Source: Oscillatoria sp. CS-180
Lineage (GTDB): Bacteria; Cyanobacteriota; Cyanobacteriia; Phormidesmidales; Phormidesmidaceae
NCBI RefSeq assembly: GCF_028330965.1
Contig: NZ_JAQMUB010000101.1
Span: 98,620 to 162,619, forward strand
DNA length: 64,000 nt
Reading direction: 5' to 3'
Below, in pieces: positions 34,218 to 42,750 of this stretch (positions are counted from its first letter, which is position 1; the number at the start of each line of letters is the position of its first letter). The position numbers and the translations under genes are program-made. Under the pieces are notes generated by a model that was not told where the DNA came from, did no database searches, and worked only from the letters and a program-made list of their open reading frames with translations.

Positions 34218-35402
34218 ATGCTAAATCCGCTCAAACTGTTCAAGGTTCTTGAAGATCGCACTCCTCTAGGACTTTTGCAACTCAAGCATGACCCCCTACG
34301 GCTGTTGACTGCGATCGCGGGCATTACTTTTGCCGACATTCTTATATTTATGCAGTTGGGATTTGCAGATGCTTTGTATAAAAGCAACACTCAGTATCCT
34401 CGGGCACTACAAGCTGATCTTGTGCTGATCAGCACCCAAGCTAAGAACTTTGGGCAGTTGCAATCGTTTGCACGGCGACGGTTGTATCAAGCGCTGGATG
34501 TTCCGGGTGTCGTTTCCGCTGATCCGCTTTACCTGGGGTCTGTGGAGTGGCGCAATCCTCAAACCCGCCGGCGGACATCAATGCTGATCCTTGGGCAAGA
34601 TCCAGCTCGTCCTGCTTTTAATCTCCCTGTCGTGAATCAGCAACTTGATGTGATTCGACAACCGGATACGGTTCTGTTTGATCAAGCCTCTCGGGGAGAT
34701 TACGACCAGATGATTGCCCGAGTGAGGCGGGGTGAGCCTGTTACGACAGAGATTGGTCTACGCACAGTTGAGATTGCTGGGCTGTTTGAAGTGGGAGCCT
34801 CGTTTGCCGATGATGGTGCTCTCATCACCAGTGATCAAAACTTTTTACGGCTGTTTCCTCGCCGTGATGCTGTAGCGGTGAGTTTGGGACTCATTCGTGT
34901 CGTCCCTGAAGCTGATCTCGAACAGGTGCAGCAGGCGGTTACTGCTCGTCTACCCGATGATGTCCAAGTGCTCACTAGCGAAGGATACGTCGATTTTGAA
35001 CTCAACGATATTCAGTCAGAATCGCCCATTGGTTTTGTGTTTGGTCTTGGCTCGGCAATGGGATTCATTGTTGGAGTTGTGATTGTTTATCAAGTCTTAT
35101 CCACTGACGTCAACAGTCATCTAGCAGAGTACGCCACCTTTAGAGCGATGGGCTATCGCAACGCTTATCTGCTGGGCATTGTTGTTGAGGAAGCCATCAT
35201 TTTGTCAATATTGGGTTTTGTGCCCGGCTTAGTGATTGCCGTAGGGGCTTACCAACTGACCGCAGCGGTCACGGCTCTACCTTTGATGATGCCGGTTAGC
35301 CGAGCTGTCTTTGTCCTGCTGATTACCTTCGTCATGTGCGGAGCGTCTGGGGCGATCGCCACCCGCCGCCTCCAAGCTGCCGATCCCGCAGATATTTTCT
35401 AA
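34218..35402 (+). CDS. devC: DevC-like ABC exporter permease
   Basis: The 394-residue permease has a first membrane helix near 35-52 (ITFADILIFMQLGFADALY), then a large periplasmic domain, then three helices at about 275-390 (SAMGFIVGVVIVYQVLSTDV, ILSILGFVPGLVIAV, FVLLITFVMCGASGAIA). That is the FtsX/MacB-like layout of DevC. The ATG at 34218 (MLNPLKLFKVLEDRTPLG) follows AGGAGC by 10 bp and starts the family similarity; the ORF extension upstream is not coding-like. It follows devB by 160 bp and precedes devA by 69 bp on the same strand. Confidence 0.9.
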   Translation: MLNPLKLFKVLEDRTPLGLLQLKHDPLRLLTAIAGITFADILIFMQLGFADALYKSNTQYPRALQADLVLISTQAKNFGQLQSFARRRLYQALDVPGVVSADPLYLGSVEWRNPQTRRRTSMLILGQDPARPAFNLPVVNQQLDVIRQPDTVLFDQASRGDYDQMIARVRRGEPVTTEIGLRTVEIAGLFEVGASFADDGALITSDQNFLRLFPRRDAVAVSLGLIRVVPEADLEQVQQAVTARLPDDVQVLTSEGYVDFELNDIQSESPIGFVFGLGSAMGFIVGVVIVYQVLSTDVNSHLAEYATFRAMGYRNAYLLGIVVEEAIILSILGFVPGLVIAVGAYQLTAAVTALPLMMPVSRAVFVLLITFVMCGASGAIATRRLQAADPADIF

Positions 35403-35471
35403 TCTTTGGGCTTTGCTGCAATTGCTGTGTCTTCTTTCCTTTTCCTCCTCGTTCCTGTTCCTCTAGCCGCC

Positions 35472-36179
35472 ATGTCTCCTACTAAATCCATCGTTGTGCA
35501 GCACGTTGATCATTTCTTTGGTTCCGGTAACCTGAGAAAGCAAGCCTTGTTTGACATCAATCTGGAGATATCTGCTGGTGAGATTGTCATTATGACCGGG
35601 CCTTCTGGCTCGGGCAAAACCACATTACTGACTCTGATTGGGGGTCTACGCTCAGCTCAGTCAGGAAGTTTGAAAGTGGTCGGGCATGAAATTTGTGGAG
35701 CCAGTGAAAACGAATTGGTGCAAGCGAGACGTCACAACGGATATATTTTTCAGGCTCACAACCTGCATGGTAGTCTTACAGCCCTTGAGAATGTACAAAT
35801 GGGACTAGAAGTCCACGGGATGTTCTCGAAGCCAGAGCGGCATGAGCAGGCTACGGAAATATTAGAGACCGTGGGGCTAGGAGATAGGGTCAATTATTAT
35901 CCAGCAGACTTATCAGGCGGACAGAAACAGCGGGTTGCGATCGCCCGTGCCCTCGTCAGCAAACCCAAAATTGTCCTAGCCGATGAACCGACGGCTGCCC
36001 TCGATAAGAAATCGGGCCGAGACGTTGTTGACATTATGCATGACTTAGCAAAACAACAAGAGTGTACGATTTTGCTGGTCACTCACGATAACCGCATCCT
36101 TGATATCGCTGATCGAATTGTCTACATGGAGGATGGACGACTATCTAAGCAGCCTGAACTGGCCGAAAGCTCGCATTAG
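35472..36179 (+). CDS. devA: DevA-like ABC exporter ATP-binding protein
   Basis: The 235-residue ATPase has Walker A GPSGSGKTT (about 43-51), a Q-loop in YIFQAHNLHGSLTALENVQMG, the signature LSGGQKQRVAIARAL, Walker B IVLADEPTAALD and an H-loop VTHD. It belongs to the LolD/MacB branch that powers DevC-type permeases. The frame opens at 35406, but the 22 upstream residues look like random hydrophobics, and MSPTKSIVVQHVDHFFG at 35472 is the family start. Last gene of the devBCA operon. Confidence 0.92.
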   Translation: MSPTKSIVVQHVDHFFGSGNLRKQALFDINLEISAGEIVIMTGPSGSGKTTLLTLIGGLRSAQSGSLKVVGHEICGASENELVQARRHNGYIFQAHNLHGSLTALENVQMGLEVHGMFSKPERHEQATEILETVGLGDRVNYYPADLSGGQKQRVAIARALVSKPKIVLADEPTAALDKKSGRDVVDIMHDLAKQQECTILLVTHDNRILDIADRIVYMEDGRLSKQPELAESSH

Positions 36180-36234
36180 CAAGTGGTTCGTGCTGTAGCC
36201 GTGCGGCCCTCCAGATATCAGGTGTTTTCTGAAA

Positions 36235-37005
36235 TCAAGGAACTAGCGTAGAGCTAACGAGCTGTTGGGTGTAAGGATGTTGTGGATCGTCGAGAACCTG
36301 ATCCATCAGTCCTGTCTCGACCACTTGGCCTTGGTGCATCACGATTAGACGATCTGCTAGAAGCCGGACAACCCCAATATCATGGGTCACTAGGATAACG
36401 CTGAGGTGGAGCGTGCGGACGAGCGATCGCATCAAATCCAGCAGCTTTGCCTGCACCGAAACGTCCAATCCTCCTGTTGGTTCATCCATCAGGACTATGC
36501 GAGGGCGCGTTACCAGAATCCTGGCGAGCTGTAGTCGCTGCTGCATACCGCCAGAGAAAGTCTGCGGCAAGTCATCCATCCGCTGGTCTGGAATCTCTAC
36601 CTGCGTCAACCAGTTCAACGCCTCACTGCGAATGTTGCCGTAATGCCGTTCACCAACATCTAGCAACCGTTCGCCGATATTGGCTCCTGCGGTAACGCCC
36701 ATACGCAGACCATCGCGGGGATTTTGGCGAACAAAGCCCCATTCTGTTTTCATTAGCTTTCGGCGTTGTGACTCGGGCAGAGTGGTTAGATTGATAAGTG
36801 TGTCAGCGCGATCGCGATACGCAACCTCCCCATTATCCGCTGTCAAATCACCAGAAATACAGCTGAGTAAAGTACTTTTGCCCGATCCCGATTCGCCAAT
36901 AATGCCGAGCACCTGACCGGTATAGAGGGAGAAGGAGATGCGATCGCAAGCTCGAATGTCCCCATAGGCCTTACTTAAATCTCGAATCGTCAGCAACGGT
37001 TGCAT
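36235..37005 (-). CDS. phnK: PhnK-like ABC ATPase (C-P lyase system type) without C-P lyase neighbours
   Basis: The 256-residue ATPase begins MQPLLTIRDLSKAYGD. Walker A GESGSGKST (about 38-46), signature FSGGMQQRLQLARILVTRPR and Walker B VLMDEPTGGLDVSVQAKLLD are intact. The Q-loop block FVRQNPRDGLRMGVTAGANI is the distinctive PhnK sequence (E. coli type NPRDGLRM). PhnK associates with the PhnGHIJ core that cleaves carbon-phosphorus bonds. None of phnG, H, I, J, L or M is in the window; the gene lies between devA and a HetZ-related gene. It may serve a dispersed pathway or be a leftover. It is 17 bp downstream of the HetZ-related gene on the same strand. Confidence 0.8.
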   Translation of the reverse strand: MQPLLTIRDLSKAYGDIRACDRISFSLYTGQVLGIIGESGSGKSTLLSCISGDLTADNGEVAYRDRADTLINLTTLPESQRRKLMKTEWGFVRQNPRDGLRMGVTAGANIGERLLDVGERHYGNIRSEALNWLTQVEIPDQRMDDLPQTFSGGMQQRLQLARILVTRPRIVLMDEPTGGLDVSVQAKLLDLMRSLVRTLHLSVILVTHDIGVVRLLADRLIVMHQGQVVETGLMDQVLDDPQHPYTQQLVSSTLVP

Positions 37006-37022
37006 AAATAGACCACTGTGTT

Positions 37023-38219
37023 TCAAGACTCTTGTGCATCCTGCCGCAAATTTTGCGCTGCTAGGTATAGGTTGGCCCACTCTCCAGTAATCTGCTTCAG
37101 CTTCAGTTTTGTATCTTCAGCAATGTCATCAAAGCTACAACCTGCTTTCAGGTCATTCATAATCTTTTGCTGCAGGGGAGAGCATGATGTTTGAAAAGTT
37201 TCCCACTGTTCAGGTACCAGCCCTAAATTGTGCTCTTTGAGAGAAGTCTTGAGCCAGCCAAGAACCAAATCAGGTTGTTCCTTCAAGGTGAAGACGTAGA
37301 TGGCATGATACCGAATCTTTTCTCGTAGACGATAGGCTGCTTTGGTGGACAGATTAAGGCGTTGCGAGATGGCATCCTGAGTGAACCCCTGTAAATGCAA
37401 TTCCAACCACTCAACAGCCGTTTTATCCAGCTTGTCATATAAATAGGTAGCAAAGCTCTTTTTGACTTGCTCTCGCAGCATTTGCTCTTCTTCGGCTTGT
37501 GTCCGTTCCTCGTACTGAGATACTGCTTCAACATCCAGCAGACTTAGGGATGTTTCGGCCTCGTCGGTGCCAACTTCTTCGGAGATGAGACGGATAAGCT
37601 CGCCAGAGGGAATATTGGTCATGCCGCCCCGTTGCGATCGCCGCAAATAATTGACGAATCGATAGACTAAAAGCGGTTGATTGCGGATGGGTCTCATGCA
37701 GTACTCTTCTAAAGTGGCTAGCATGAGCAAATCGCGGACTTGCGAGCGAGGCGTACATTCGCCAATCCAACTGACCTGCTCTTTGAGGTAGCGATCGCCC
37801 CGTAGCATCTCCTGAATTACTTCTTGCAGTACATCTGTAACGGTACGACGGCGATCGCGGCTCAGCGCGATCCAAGTCCGAACCTTACTCCGCACCAAAA
37901 ACAGACTGCTGAGGCGCTTGATCAAATTCCGATAAGCACGATCTGAAGACACTCCCCAATAGCGCTGCTGGAGGATTTGGTAGCGATAGTTCAGCGCCTG
38001 CACTAAGATCTGTTGATTGTCCTCTGAGGCGTCATTGAAGCGTTCAGGATTAGGACCTATCAACCAAGTTAGAATACTTTGGCGAGTACTGTCGCTCTCT
38101 CCAGACAGTTCTTCCGCCAACTTCGTTGACCATGTCTTGATGATGTCCTCTACCACCGTCATGCTACGGGTATCCCTCATCCTGCCCATAGCTGATTGTA
38201 GAGTGGATTGGAGAACCAT
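37023..38219 (-). CDS. HetZ-related protein (type 2)
   Basis: This 398-residue soluble helical protein contains MRDTRSMTVVEDIIKTW, QALNYRYQILQQRYWGVS, RTWIALSRDRRRTVTDVLQE, RNQPLLVYRFVNYLRRSQRG and a helix-turn-helix-like block, FTQDAISQRLNLSTKAAYRLR (about 292-312). These segments match my memory of the cyanobacterial HetZ-related family, whose founding member controls early heterocyst differentiation; type 2 members also occur in species without heterocysts. It is probably a DNA-binding regulator. The start is uncertain: ATGs at 38189 and 38180 are alternatives. It lies 120 bp after a 59-residue membrane protein gene and just before the phnK-like gene, all on the minus strand. Confidence 0.78.
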   Translation of the reverse strand: MVLQSTLQSAMGRMRDTRSMTVVEDIIKTWSTKLAEELSGESDSTRQSILTWLIGPNPERFNDASEDNQQILVQALNYRYQILQQRYWGVSSDRAYRNLIKRLSSLFLVRSKVRTWIALSRDRRRTVTDVLQEVIQEMLRGDRYLKEQVSWIGECTPRSQVRDLLMLATLEEYCMRPIRNQPLLVYRFVNYLRRSQRGGMTNIPSGELIRLISEEVGTDEAETSLSLLDVEAVSQYEERTQAEEEQMLREQVKKSFATYLYDKLDKTAVEWLELHLQGFTQDAISQRLNLSTKAAYRLREKIRYHAIYVFTLKEQPDLVLGWLKTSLKEHNLGLVPEQWETFQTSCSPLQQKIMNDLKAGCSFDDIAEDTKLKLKQITGEWANLYLAAQNLRQDAQES

Positions 38220-38339
38220 GCCGCTTCAAGCCAACAAACGCAAAAATTCACCTTCACTCAAGACGGGATGCAAACCTCTAATACCTTTGGGAGTCAGCCC
38301 GTTTCTTTCATGTTTGCCTGCCTCCCTCAAAATGTATTC

Positions 38340-38519
38340 CTAATCAGGCATCCTGCGTGCCATCGCCGTTTCATCAAATGATTGAAAAATGGCCCAGAAA
38401 AAACGGATCGTGAGGACAGAAAGAAACACAATGGCAGTCAACGTCAGTGTGGCGTGTGGAGCCAATATTGTGATTAATACACCGCTGATGATCAAGAGCA
38501 ACAACAGGGACCGGTCCAT
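38340..38519 (-). CDS. 59-residue two-helix membrane protein
   Basis: ATG 38519 follows an excellent ribosome-binding site (AGGAGG, 7 bp upstream on the minus strand). The product reads MDRSLLLLLIISGVLITILA, then PHATLTLTAIVFLSVLTIRF and FWAIFQSFDETAMARRMPD. Two hydrophobic helices are separated by PHAT, and the end is charged. It resembles no family I can name. A longer frame on the same strand (38374-38568) is out of phase and looks random. It is the first gene of a minus-strand run with the HetZ-related gene. Confidence 0.7.
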   Translation of the reverse strand: MDRSLLLLLIISGVLITILAPHATLTLTAIVFLSVLTIRFFWAIFQSFDETAMARRMPD

Positions 38520-38900
38520 ACAATCCTCCTAGGCATTGCAGGCTTACACGATCATTGTAAGTTTTCAATCTTGATCATTGGGAAACTCTTCTAATTACTT
38601 GAAGAATGCTTCTTTGCCTGCAATATTTTGTTGCAAATGGCATTATTCAAGTCCATCAAAGCTCACTATTTAGCCTTAATAAGCTATCCAACGTGCATTC
38701 ATAAAGTTCAAGATAACAGCATCTATCCTAAGGTGGATGATATAGATATGAGGCTAGAAACAGCTGATCCCAGACCTGAGATCATTTAAAAAGTAGGGTT
38801 TTGGCCCAGTCATACTGTGGAAGTTGCTGATTTTTCAGGCCGGTTAGAAATTTTCTGTTGTTCGTGATACAGAATTCTAATCACTGTCTAGCGTGAACAT
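38520..38900. other. AT-rich spacer between ExoD and the small membrane protein gene
   Basis: About 380 bp with no convincing gene on either strand and no repeat copy. The upstream 20 bp of the small membrane protein gene contain its ribosome-binding site. Confidence 0.4.
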
Positions 38901-39527
38901 TTAGCGTGCTGGAAAAGAATTAAGAATGAACCGAATTGCGGCAGATCCTCCTTCAACGCCGGCGAAAACAATGACGCCTACAACGCTAGCTGCCAGAGCA
39001 CATAAGGTAAGTCCCACTAGGCTGATAAAGCCATCATCGTCTAAAAAACCAAACCCAATTACAAAGATGCAAAGCGCTGGAAATGTGTTGGTGCCCGGAA
39101 TCGGAATCATCATGCAAACTGACATCATAGCGATCGCAATTCCAATCACCACCCGACCGGGATAACTGGTGCAGATGGGCGTTAGTCGGGGACGAGAAAA
39201 GACTTCAATCCGTTTCAGCCAGGGAATTCCCTTTTTCATGAGCTTCTGTATTTGCTCTAAAGCAAAGCCTTTCTCTTTCCAACTTTTAGGAAACCAAGGC
39301 TTCTGCCGTCCGGTCATTAGTTGAACCGCAAGCAAGAACATGACAACGCCAAAAGGCGTTGAGTATCCTGGTGCGGGAATTGGCAGTGCTGATGGCAACG
39401 CTAGGATGACGAACAGAAAACCAAAGGTCCGCTCCTCTGAAAGGTTCAAAATATCCGCCAGCGTTACTTTGTGAGCGCGATCGCTACTAAAGAAAAACCG
39501 TTCGAGTTCTGCTGAAAGACGAGCCAT
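38901..39527 (-). CDS. ExoD-family membrane protein
   Basis: The 208-residue protein begins MARLSAELERFFFSS. It contains VTLADILNLSEERTFGFLFV, PSALPIPAPGYSTPFGVVMF and GRQKPWFP, which are typical of ExoD (exopolysaccharide synthesis) proteins. Four to five hydrophobic segments are seen (about 45-65, 80-95, 150-170, 170-190). ExoD affects exopolysaccharide production in rhizobia, but its biochemical role is unclear. ATG 39527 is preferred to the frame opening at 39620, which would overlap the upstream YqaA-like gene by 55 bp. The gap to that gene is 38 bp and the two are probably cotranscribed. Confidence 0.85.
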   Translation of the reverse strand: MARLSAELERFFFSSDRAHKVTLADILNLSEERTFGFLFVILALPSALPIPAPGYSTPFGVVMFLLAVQLMTGRQKPWFPKSWKEKGFALEQIQKLMKKGIPWLKRIEVFSRPRLTPICTSYPGRVVIGIAIAMMSVCMMIPIPGTNTFPALCIFVIGFGFLDDDGFISLVGLTLCALAASVVGVIVFAGVEGGSAAIRFILNSFPAR

Positions 39528-39565
39528 GATTAACGCTTGCAACCATAAACACCCCATTATGGGCT

Positions 39566-40147
39566 TTAGATTAGCTTCACGGCGAATAGTCCAGCGACAA
39601 CCAGTATCAAACAAACCCAAAGTAGGCGATCTGATGAAGATTCGATAAAAGTCTGGACGCGATCACCCCCAAAAGCCATGAGTCCGCCCACGAACAAGAA
39701 CCGTACGTTGCGTCCAATCACAGACGCTAGCAGGAATTGCCCAAAATTAAAGTTGAAAACCCCAGAGGTCAGCGTGAACACCTTGTAGGGAATGGGGGTA
39801 ACTGCTGCCATCAAAACGCCCCAAAAGCCCCATTGTGTATAGATATCTTCCACGCGATGAAAGACCTCCATCTGAGGATCGTAAAGTTGCAACAGGGCAC
39901 TTCCAATGGATTCGAAGGCATAGTAACCAATGGCATATCCCAGAACACCGCCTAGGACAGACCCCATGCCACAGATGATGGCAAACCGTAGCGATCGCTG
40001 AGGATGCCCTGTGCATAGCGCTAGCAAGAGCGGATCGGCAGGGACAGGGATGATACAGGACTCTGCTAAAGCGAACCAGAACAGGATGTGTTCGCCATAG
40101 GGCTTTTGGCTCCAGACAGAGAGATTGTCGTAGACCTTTTGGAGCAT
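39566..40147 (-). CDS. YqaA/DedA-type VTT-domain membrane protein
   Basis: The 193-residue membrane protein starts with a short amphipathic segment, then ILFWFALAESCIIPVPADPLLLALC, a Pro- and Ala-rich re-entrant block. Next come MGSVLGGVLGYAIGYYAFE, MAAVTPIPYKVFTLTSGVF and a C-terminal helix (LLWVCLILVVAGLFAVKLI). The ESxIIPVPAD and TPIPYKxxTxxAG/SG signatures belong to the VTT (DedA/YqaA) family, implicated in lipid scrambling or transport. It precedes exoD on the same strand. Confidence 0.9.
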   Translation of the reverse strand: MLQKVYDNLSVWSQKPYGEHILFWFALAESCIIPVPADPLLLALCTGHPQRSLRFAIICGMGSVLGGVLGYAIGYYAFESIGSALLQLYDPQMEVFHRVEDIYTQWGFWGVLMAAVTPIPYKVFTLTSGVFNFNFGQFLLASVIGRNVRFLFVGGLMAFGGDRVQTFIESSSDRLLWVCLILVVAGLFAVKLI

Positions 40148-40236
40148 GGTGATGGGAAAAAACCAAGCAATGGATTCAGACTAGCAACTGGCAAGAGAGG
40201 GCGCTCCTATCTAGCGATAGGCTGTAGTGAAGTATT

Positions 40237-40830
40237 TCATCGTGGTGCGATCGCGCTCTGTAGCAGGCAATCTCCATCCCAAACGACCGATAGACGCTGC
40301 CATCCGGCTTCGGTCAAGACTGTTTCACCATTTTGAACGGCAAAGTCGCTTGTGTTCGCCCCTGCTGCCATAATGAGGTCCATCAGGCAATCGCTACCTG
40401 GAATCGCGATCGCTTCTTGACGCAGCAACCACTCCAAACGAGCTTGCTCTGTCAGGCTAAATGTTTCCATTAAAAAGGGATAGAGAGCGATACCCGTAGC
40501 GCTCTCAACACCAATGAGGATGGCTTGAATATAGCCTGCGGCTAAGTCGTCAGGCAGATGAGGTAGTCGATGTTGCATCGAAGCGACGATATTAGTGACG
40601 AAGGGGCAGCCTAACTGCTGGTGTAGCTTTTCAATGCGTTGCATGATGCCGGCAAAGGGAGCACCAAGAACATCGTGCCAGTCAACCTCCGGATAGGCTC
40701 TCTGTAGCAGGTCATAGCATCGTTCGTTAAGATGATAAGCCTGCTGATCAGGATCACAGGAAAAGTCTTGTCCTGGCACTGCTCCTGCTTGTACAAGTAA
40801 CTGAAACAGATCAATTGCTGCTTGATGCAT
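40237..40830 (-). CDS. Unknown soluble protein, 197 residues
   Basis: I do not recognise this protein. It is acidic and mostly helical, with no membrane segment or signal. The sequence carries HLNERCYDLLQRAYPEVDW (about 34-52), GCPFVTNIVASMQHRLPHLP (about 74-93) and two hydrophobic patches that may be buried helices (AAGYIQAILIGVESATGIALYPFL). Several Cys and His are scattered without a metal-site spacing. The ATG at 40830 is the only reasonable start. The gene lies on the same strand as the YqaA-like gene, 89 bp upstream of it, but the linker contains no visible terminator or promoter. Confidence 0.65.
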   Translation of the reverse strand: MHQAAIDLFQLLVQAGAVPGQDFSCDPDQQAYHLNERCYDLLQRAYPEVDWHDVLGAPFAGIMQRIEKLHQQLGCPFVTNIVASMQHRLPHLPDDLAAGYIQAILIGVESATGIALYPFLMETFSLTEQARLEWLLRQEAIAIPGSDCLMDLIMAAGANTSDFAVQNGETVLTEAGWQRLSVVWDGDCLLQSAIAPR

Positions 40831-40956
40831 AGAAGTGTACCACTAGAGCTATAACTTACAAAAAATTAAGATTTGATTTCACCATAGCGTAGTTGCCGAA
40901 AAAAGACGTGTTTGTAGTCTGCGGTACGAGAAACAAATATTGTGTTGAATTTTCAA

Positions 40957-41529
40957 TCAAAGGTTAGAGCGTAGGTAGAAGCTGTAGTACCCGAAGACAT
41001 ATATCACGTTAATAATGATCAGGAGTCCTTTACCCCAGGACGATTGTACTCGGCGCAACAGGATGGCAGTTGCCAAGAGGGTCAAAACCAATTCGGCAAA
41101 CGCTCCATAAATTGCCCAGTGGTTGCTGTCCCAATAGGAGATTGGACTCACGAATCGATAGTCGCTCAGCGGCCAAAAATGGCGATGAGCATCGTCATGG
41201 TGTAATGGCAAATCCTCAAGATGATGCAGTAGCATACTGGCGAACATAACCGCTATCCGGAGACGCTGCTGCCAGGCAAAGACACCCAGTCCAATCAAGG
41301 CAAGGGGAATTGAATTGCCAACGGCAAAAATATCTTGCCAAATTGGTTCGTAGTAAGTCTCGCGCCAGATAGTGGCTTCTGGAATGTTCGCAAGTTTAGC
41401 CCAGCCATAGAAGCCAAACAGGGCTGCATCGGGCAGCCAGCTACCCATCAAGATCGGCCAGGTCATCATGGGCTGCTGAGCACGTCCTAAGATCGCTAGA
41501 TTGAGAATGCTATGACTAGGGGTATTCAT
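40957..41529 (-). CDS. YdjM-like membrane protein (predicted metal-dependent hydrolase)
   Basis: This 190-residue membrane protein begins NTPSHSILNLAILG and has a His/Asp-rich centre, MLLHHLEDLPLHHDDAHRHF (about 101-120), followed by WPLSDYRFVSPISY. The pattern of an N-terminal PSH, a WLPD and HHxxDxxxHxDDxHRHFWP is reminiscent of the YdjM/YbcI membrane-bound hydrolase-like family. Hydrophobic helices are seen at about 75-90, 130-150 and 165-185. Its ATG lies only 12 bp from the start codon of the divergent cysteine desulfurase gene, so each promoter must lie in the other's coding region. Confidence 0.75.
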   Translation of the reverse strand: MNTPSHSILNLAILGRAQQPMMTWPILMGSWLPDAALFGFYGWAKLANIPEATIWRETYYEPIWQDIFAVGNSIPLALIGLGVFAWQQRLRIAVMFASMLLHHLEDLPLHHDDAHRHFWPLSDYRFVSPISYWDSNHWAIYGAFAELVLTLLATAILLRRVQSSWGKGLLIIINVIYVFGYYSFYLRSNL

Positions 41530-41541
41530 TTCTTCTGGCCT

Positions 41542-42711
41542 ATGACACGGAACAAGCGACCCATCTACTTAGACTGCCACGCCACTACTCCCGTTGATCC
41601 CCAAGTTGTGGAAGCGATGCTGCCCTTCTTCACTGATCATTTTGGGAATCCCTCCAGTATTTCCCATCAGTATGGCTGGGAGGCGGAAGCCGCCGTCAAG
41701 CAGTCTAGGGAAATCATTGCCCAAGGCATCCGTGCGGTGCCGGAGGAAATTGTCTTTACCAGCGGTGCGACTGAGGCGAATAATTTGGCCATTAAAGGGG
41801 TTGCCGAAGCCTATTTCAGTAAAGGCCGACATATCGTCACCCTGCAAACAGAACATAGTGCCGTGCTCGACCCATGCGCTTATTTAGAGACGTTAGGATT
41901 TGAAGTCACTTATCTGCCTGTGTGTTCAGATGGCCTGATTGATTTAGAGGACTTAGAGCGATCGCTGCGGGACGATACAGTTCTCGTCTCAATCATGGCT
42001 GCCAATAATGAGGTTGGTGTGTTGCAACCGCTAGCTGAAATCGGCCAGCGCTGTCGCGATCGCGGTGTTCTATTCCACACAGATGCAGCGCAGGCGATTG
42101 GGAAAATTGACCTGGATGTGCAGGCTCAATGTATTGATTTATTGTCCATGACTGCCCACAAGGTCTATGGTCCTAAAGGCATTGGTGCGCTTTATGTCCG
42201 ACGGCGCAATCCCCGTGTGAATCTTGCACCACAGCTTCATGGGGGTGGGCATGAGCGAGGTCTGCGGTCGGGAACGCTCTATACTCCGCAAATTGTGGGA
42301 CTGGGCCGGGCTTTAGAATTAGCCTGGCAGAATCAGACTCATGAGCAAGCTCGAATTAGGGCACTGCGCGATCGCCTCTGGCAAGCTCTCGAAGCCATTC
42401 CCGGTGTGAGCCTCAACGGACATCGCACCCATAGACTGGCAGGCAACCTAAATATCAGCGTCGATGGGGTTGATGGGCAAGCGTTACTGCTGGGGCTAAG
42501 AAGCCAAGTTGCCGTTTCTTCGGGATCTGCCTGTAGTTCTGCTAGTACGGCTCCTTCCCATGTCCTCAAAGCCTTAGGCCACAGTGATAAACTCGCCCAT
42601 GCCTCGCTTCGATTTGGCATCGGGCGATTCAATACGCAAGCAGAAATTGACCAGGTGGCGGCAATCTGTCAGGAGACGATGGGTGCGCTACGGCAAGTCG
42701 TCATGGGATGA
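41542..42711 (+). CDS. Cysteine desulfurase (NifS/IscS-like, class V aminotransferase fold)
   Basis: The 389-residue PLP enzyme converts cysteine to alanine and donates sulfur for iron-sulfur clusters or thio-modified tRNA. It begins MTRNKRPIYLDCHATTPVDP. It contains FTSGATEANNLAI, TLQTEHSAVLDPC and TDAAQAIGK, with the PLP lysine in MTAHKVYGPKGIGAL (about residue 207). The active-site cysteine loop is SSGSACSSASTAPSHVLKALG (split as SSGSACSSAST and APSHVLKALG). The ungapped Cys loop and length point to the NifS/IscS (group I) type. The start at 41542 is chosen over 41512 because the earlier frame overlaps the divergent gene. Confidence 0.93.
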   Translation: MTRNKRPIYLDCHATTPVDPQVVEAMLPFFTDHFGNPSSISHQYGWEAEAAVKQSREIIAQGIRAVPEEIVFTSGATEANNLAIKGVAEAYFSKGRHIVTLQTEHSAVLDPCAYLETLGFEVTYLPVCSDGLIDLEDLERSLRDDTVLVSIMAANNEVGVLQPLAEIGQRCRDRGVLFHTDAAQAIGKIDLDVQAQCIDLLSMTAHKVYGPKGIGALYVRRRNPRVNLAPQLHGGGHERGLRSGTLYTPQIVGLGRALELAWQNQTHEQARIRALRDRLWQALEAIPGVSLNGHRTHRLAGNLNISVDGVDGQALLLGLRSQVAVSSGSACSSASTAPSHVLKALGHSDKLAHASLRFGIGRFNTQAEIDQVAAICQETMGALRQVVMG

Positions 42712-42750
42712 CAGAGATGGAATGACAGAAAGCAGGAATTGAGAGCAGCC

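Noticed and set aside
38374..38568. 64-codon minus-strand frame overlapping the 59-residue membrane protein
   Set aside because: Out of phase with the ribosome-binding site and with a composition unlike a protein; the shorter frame is much more convincing.
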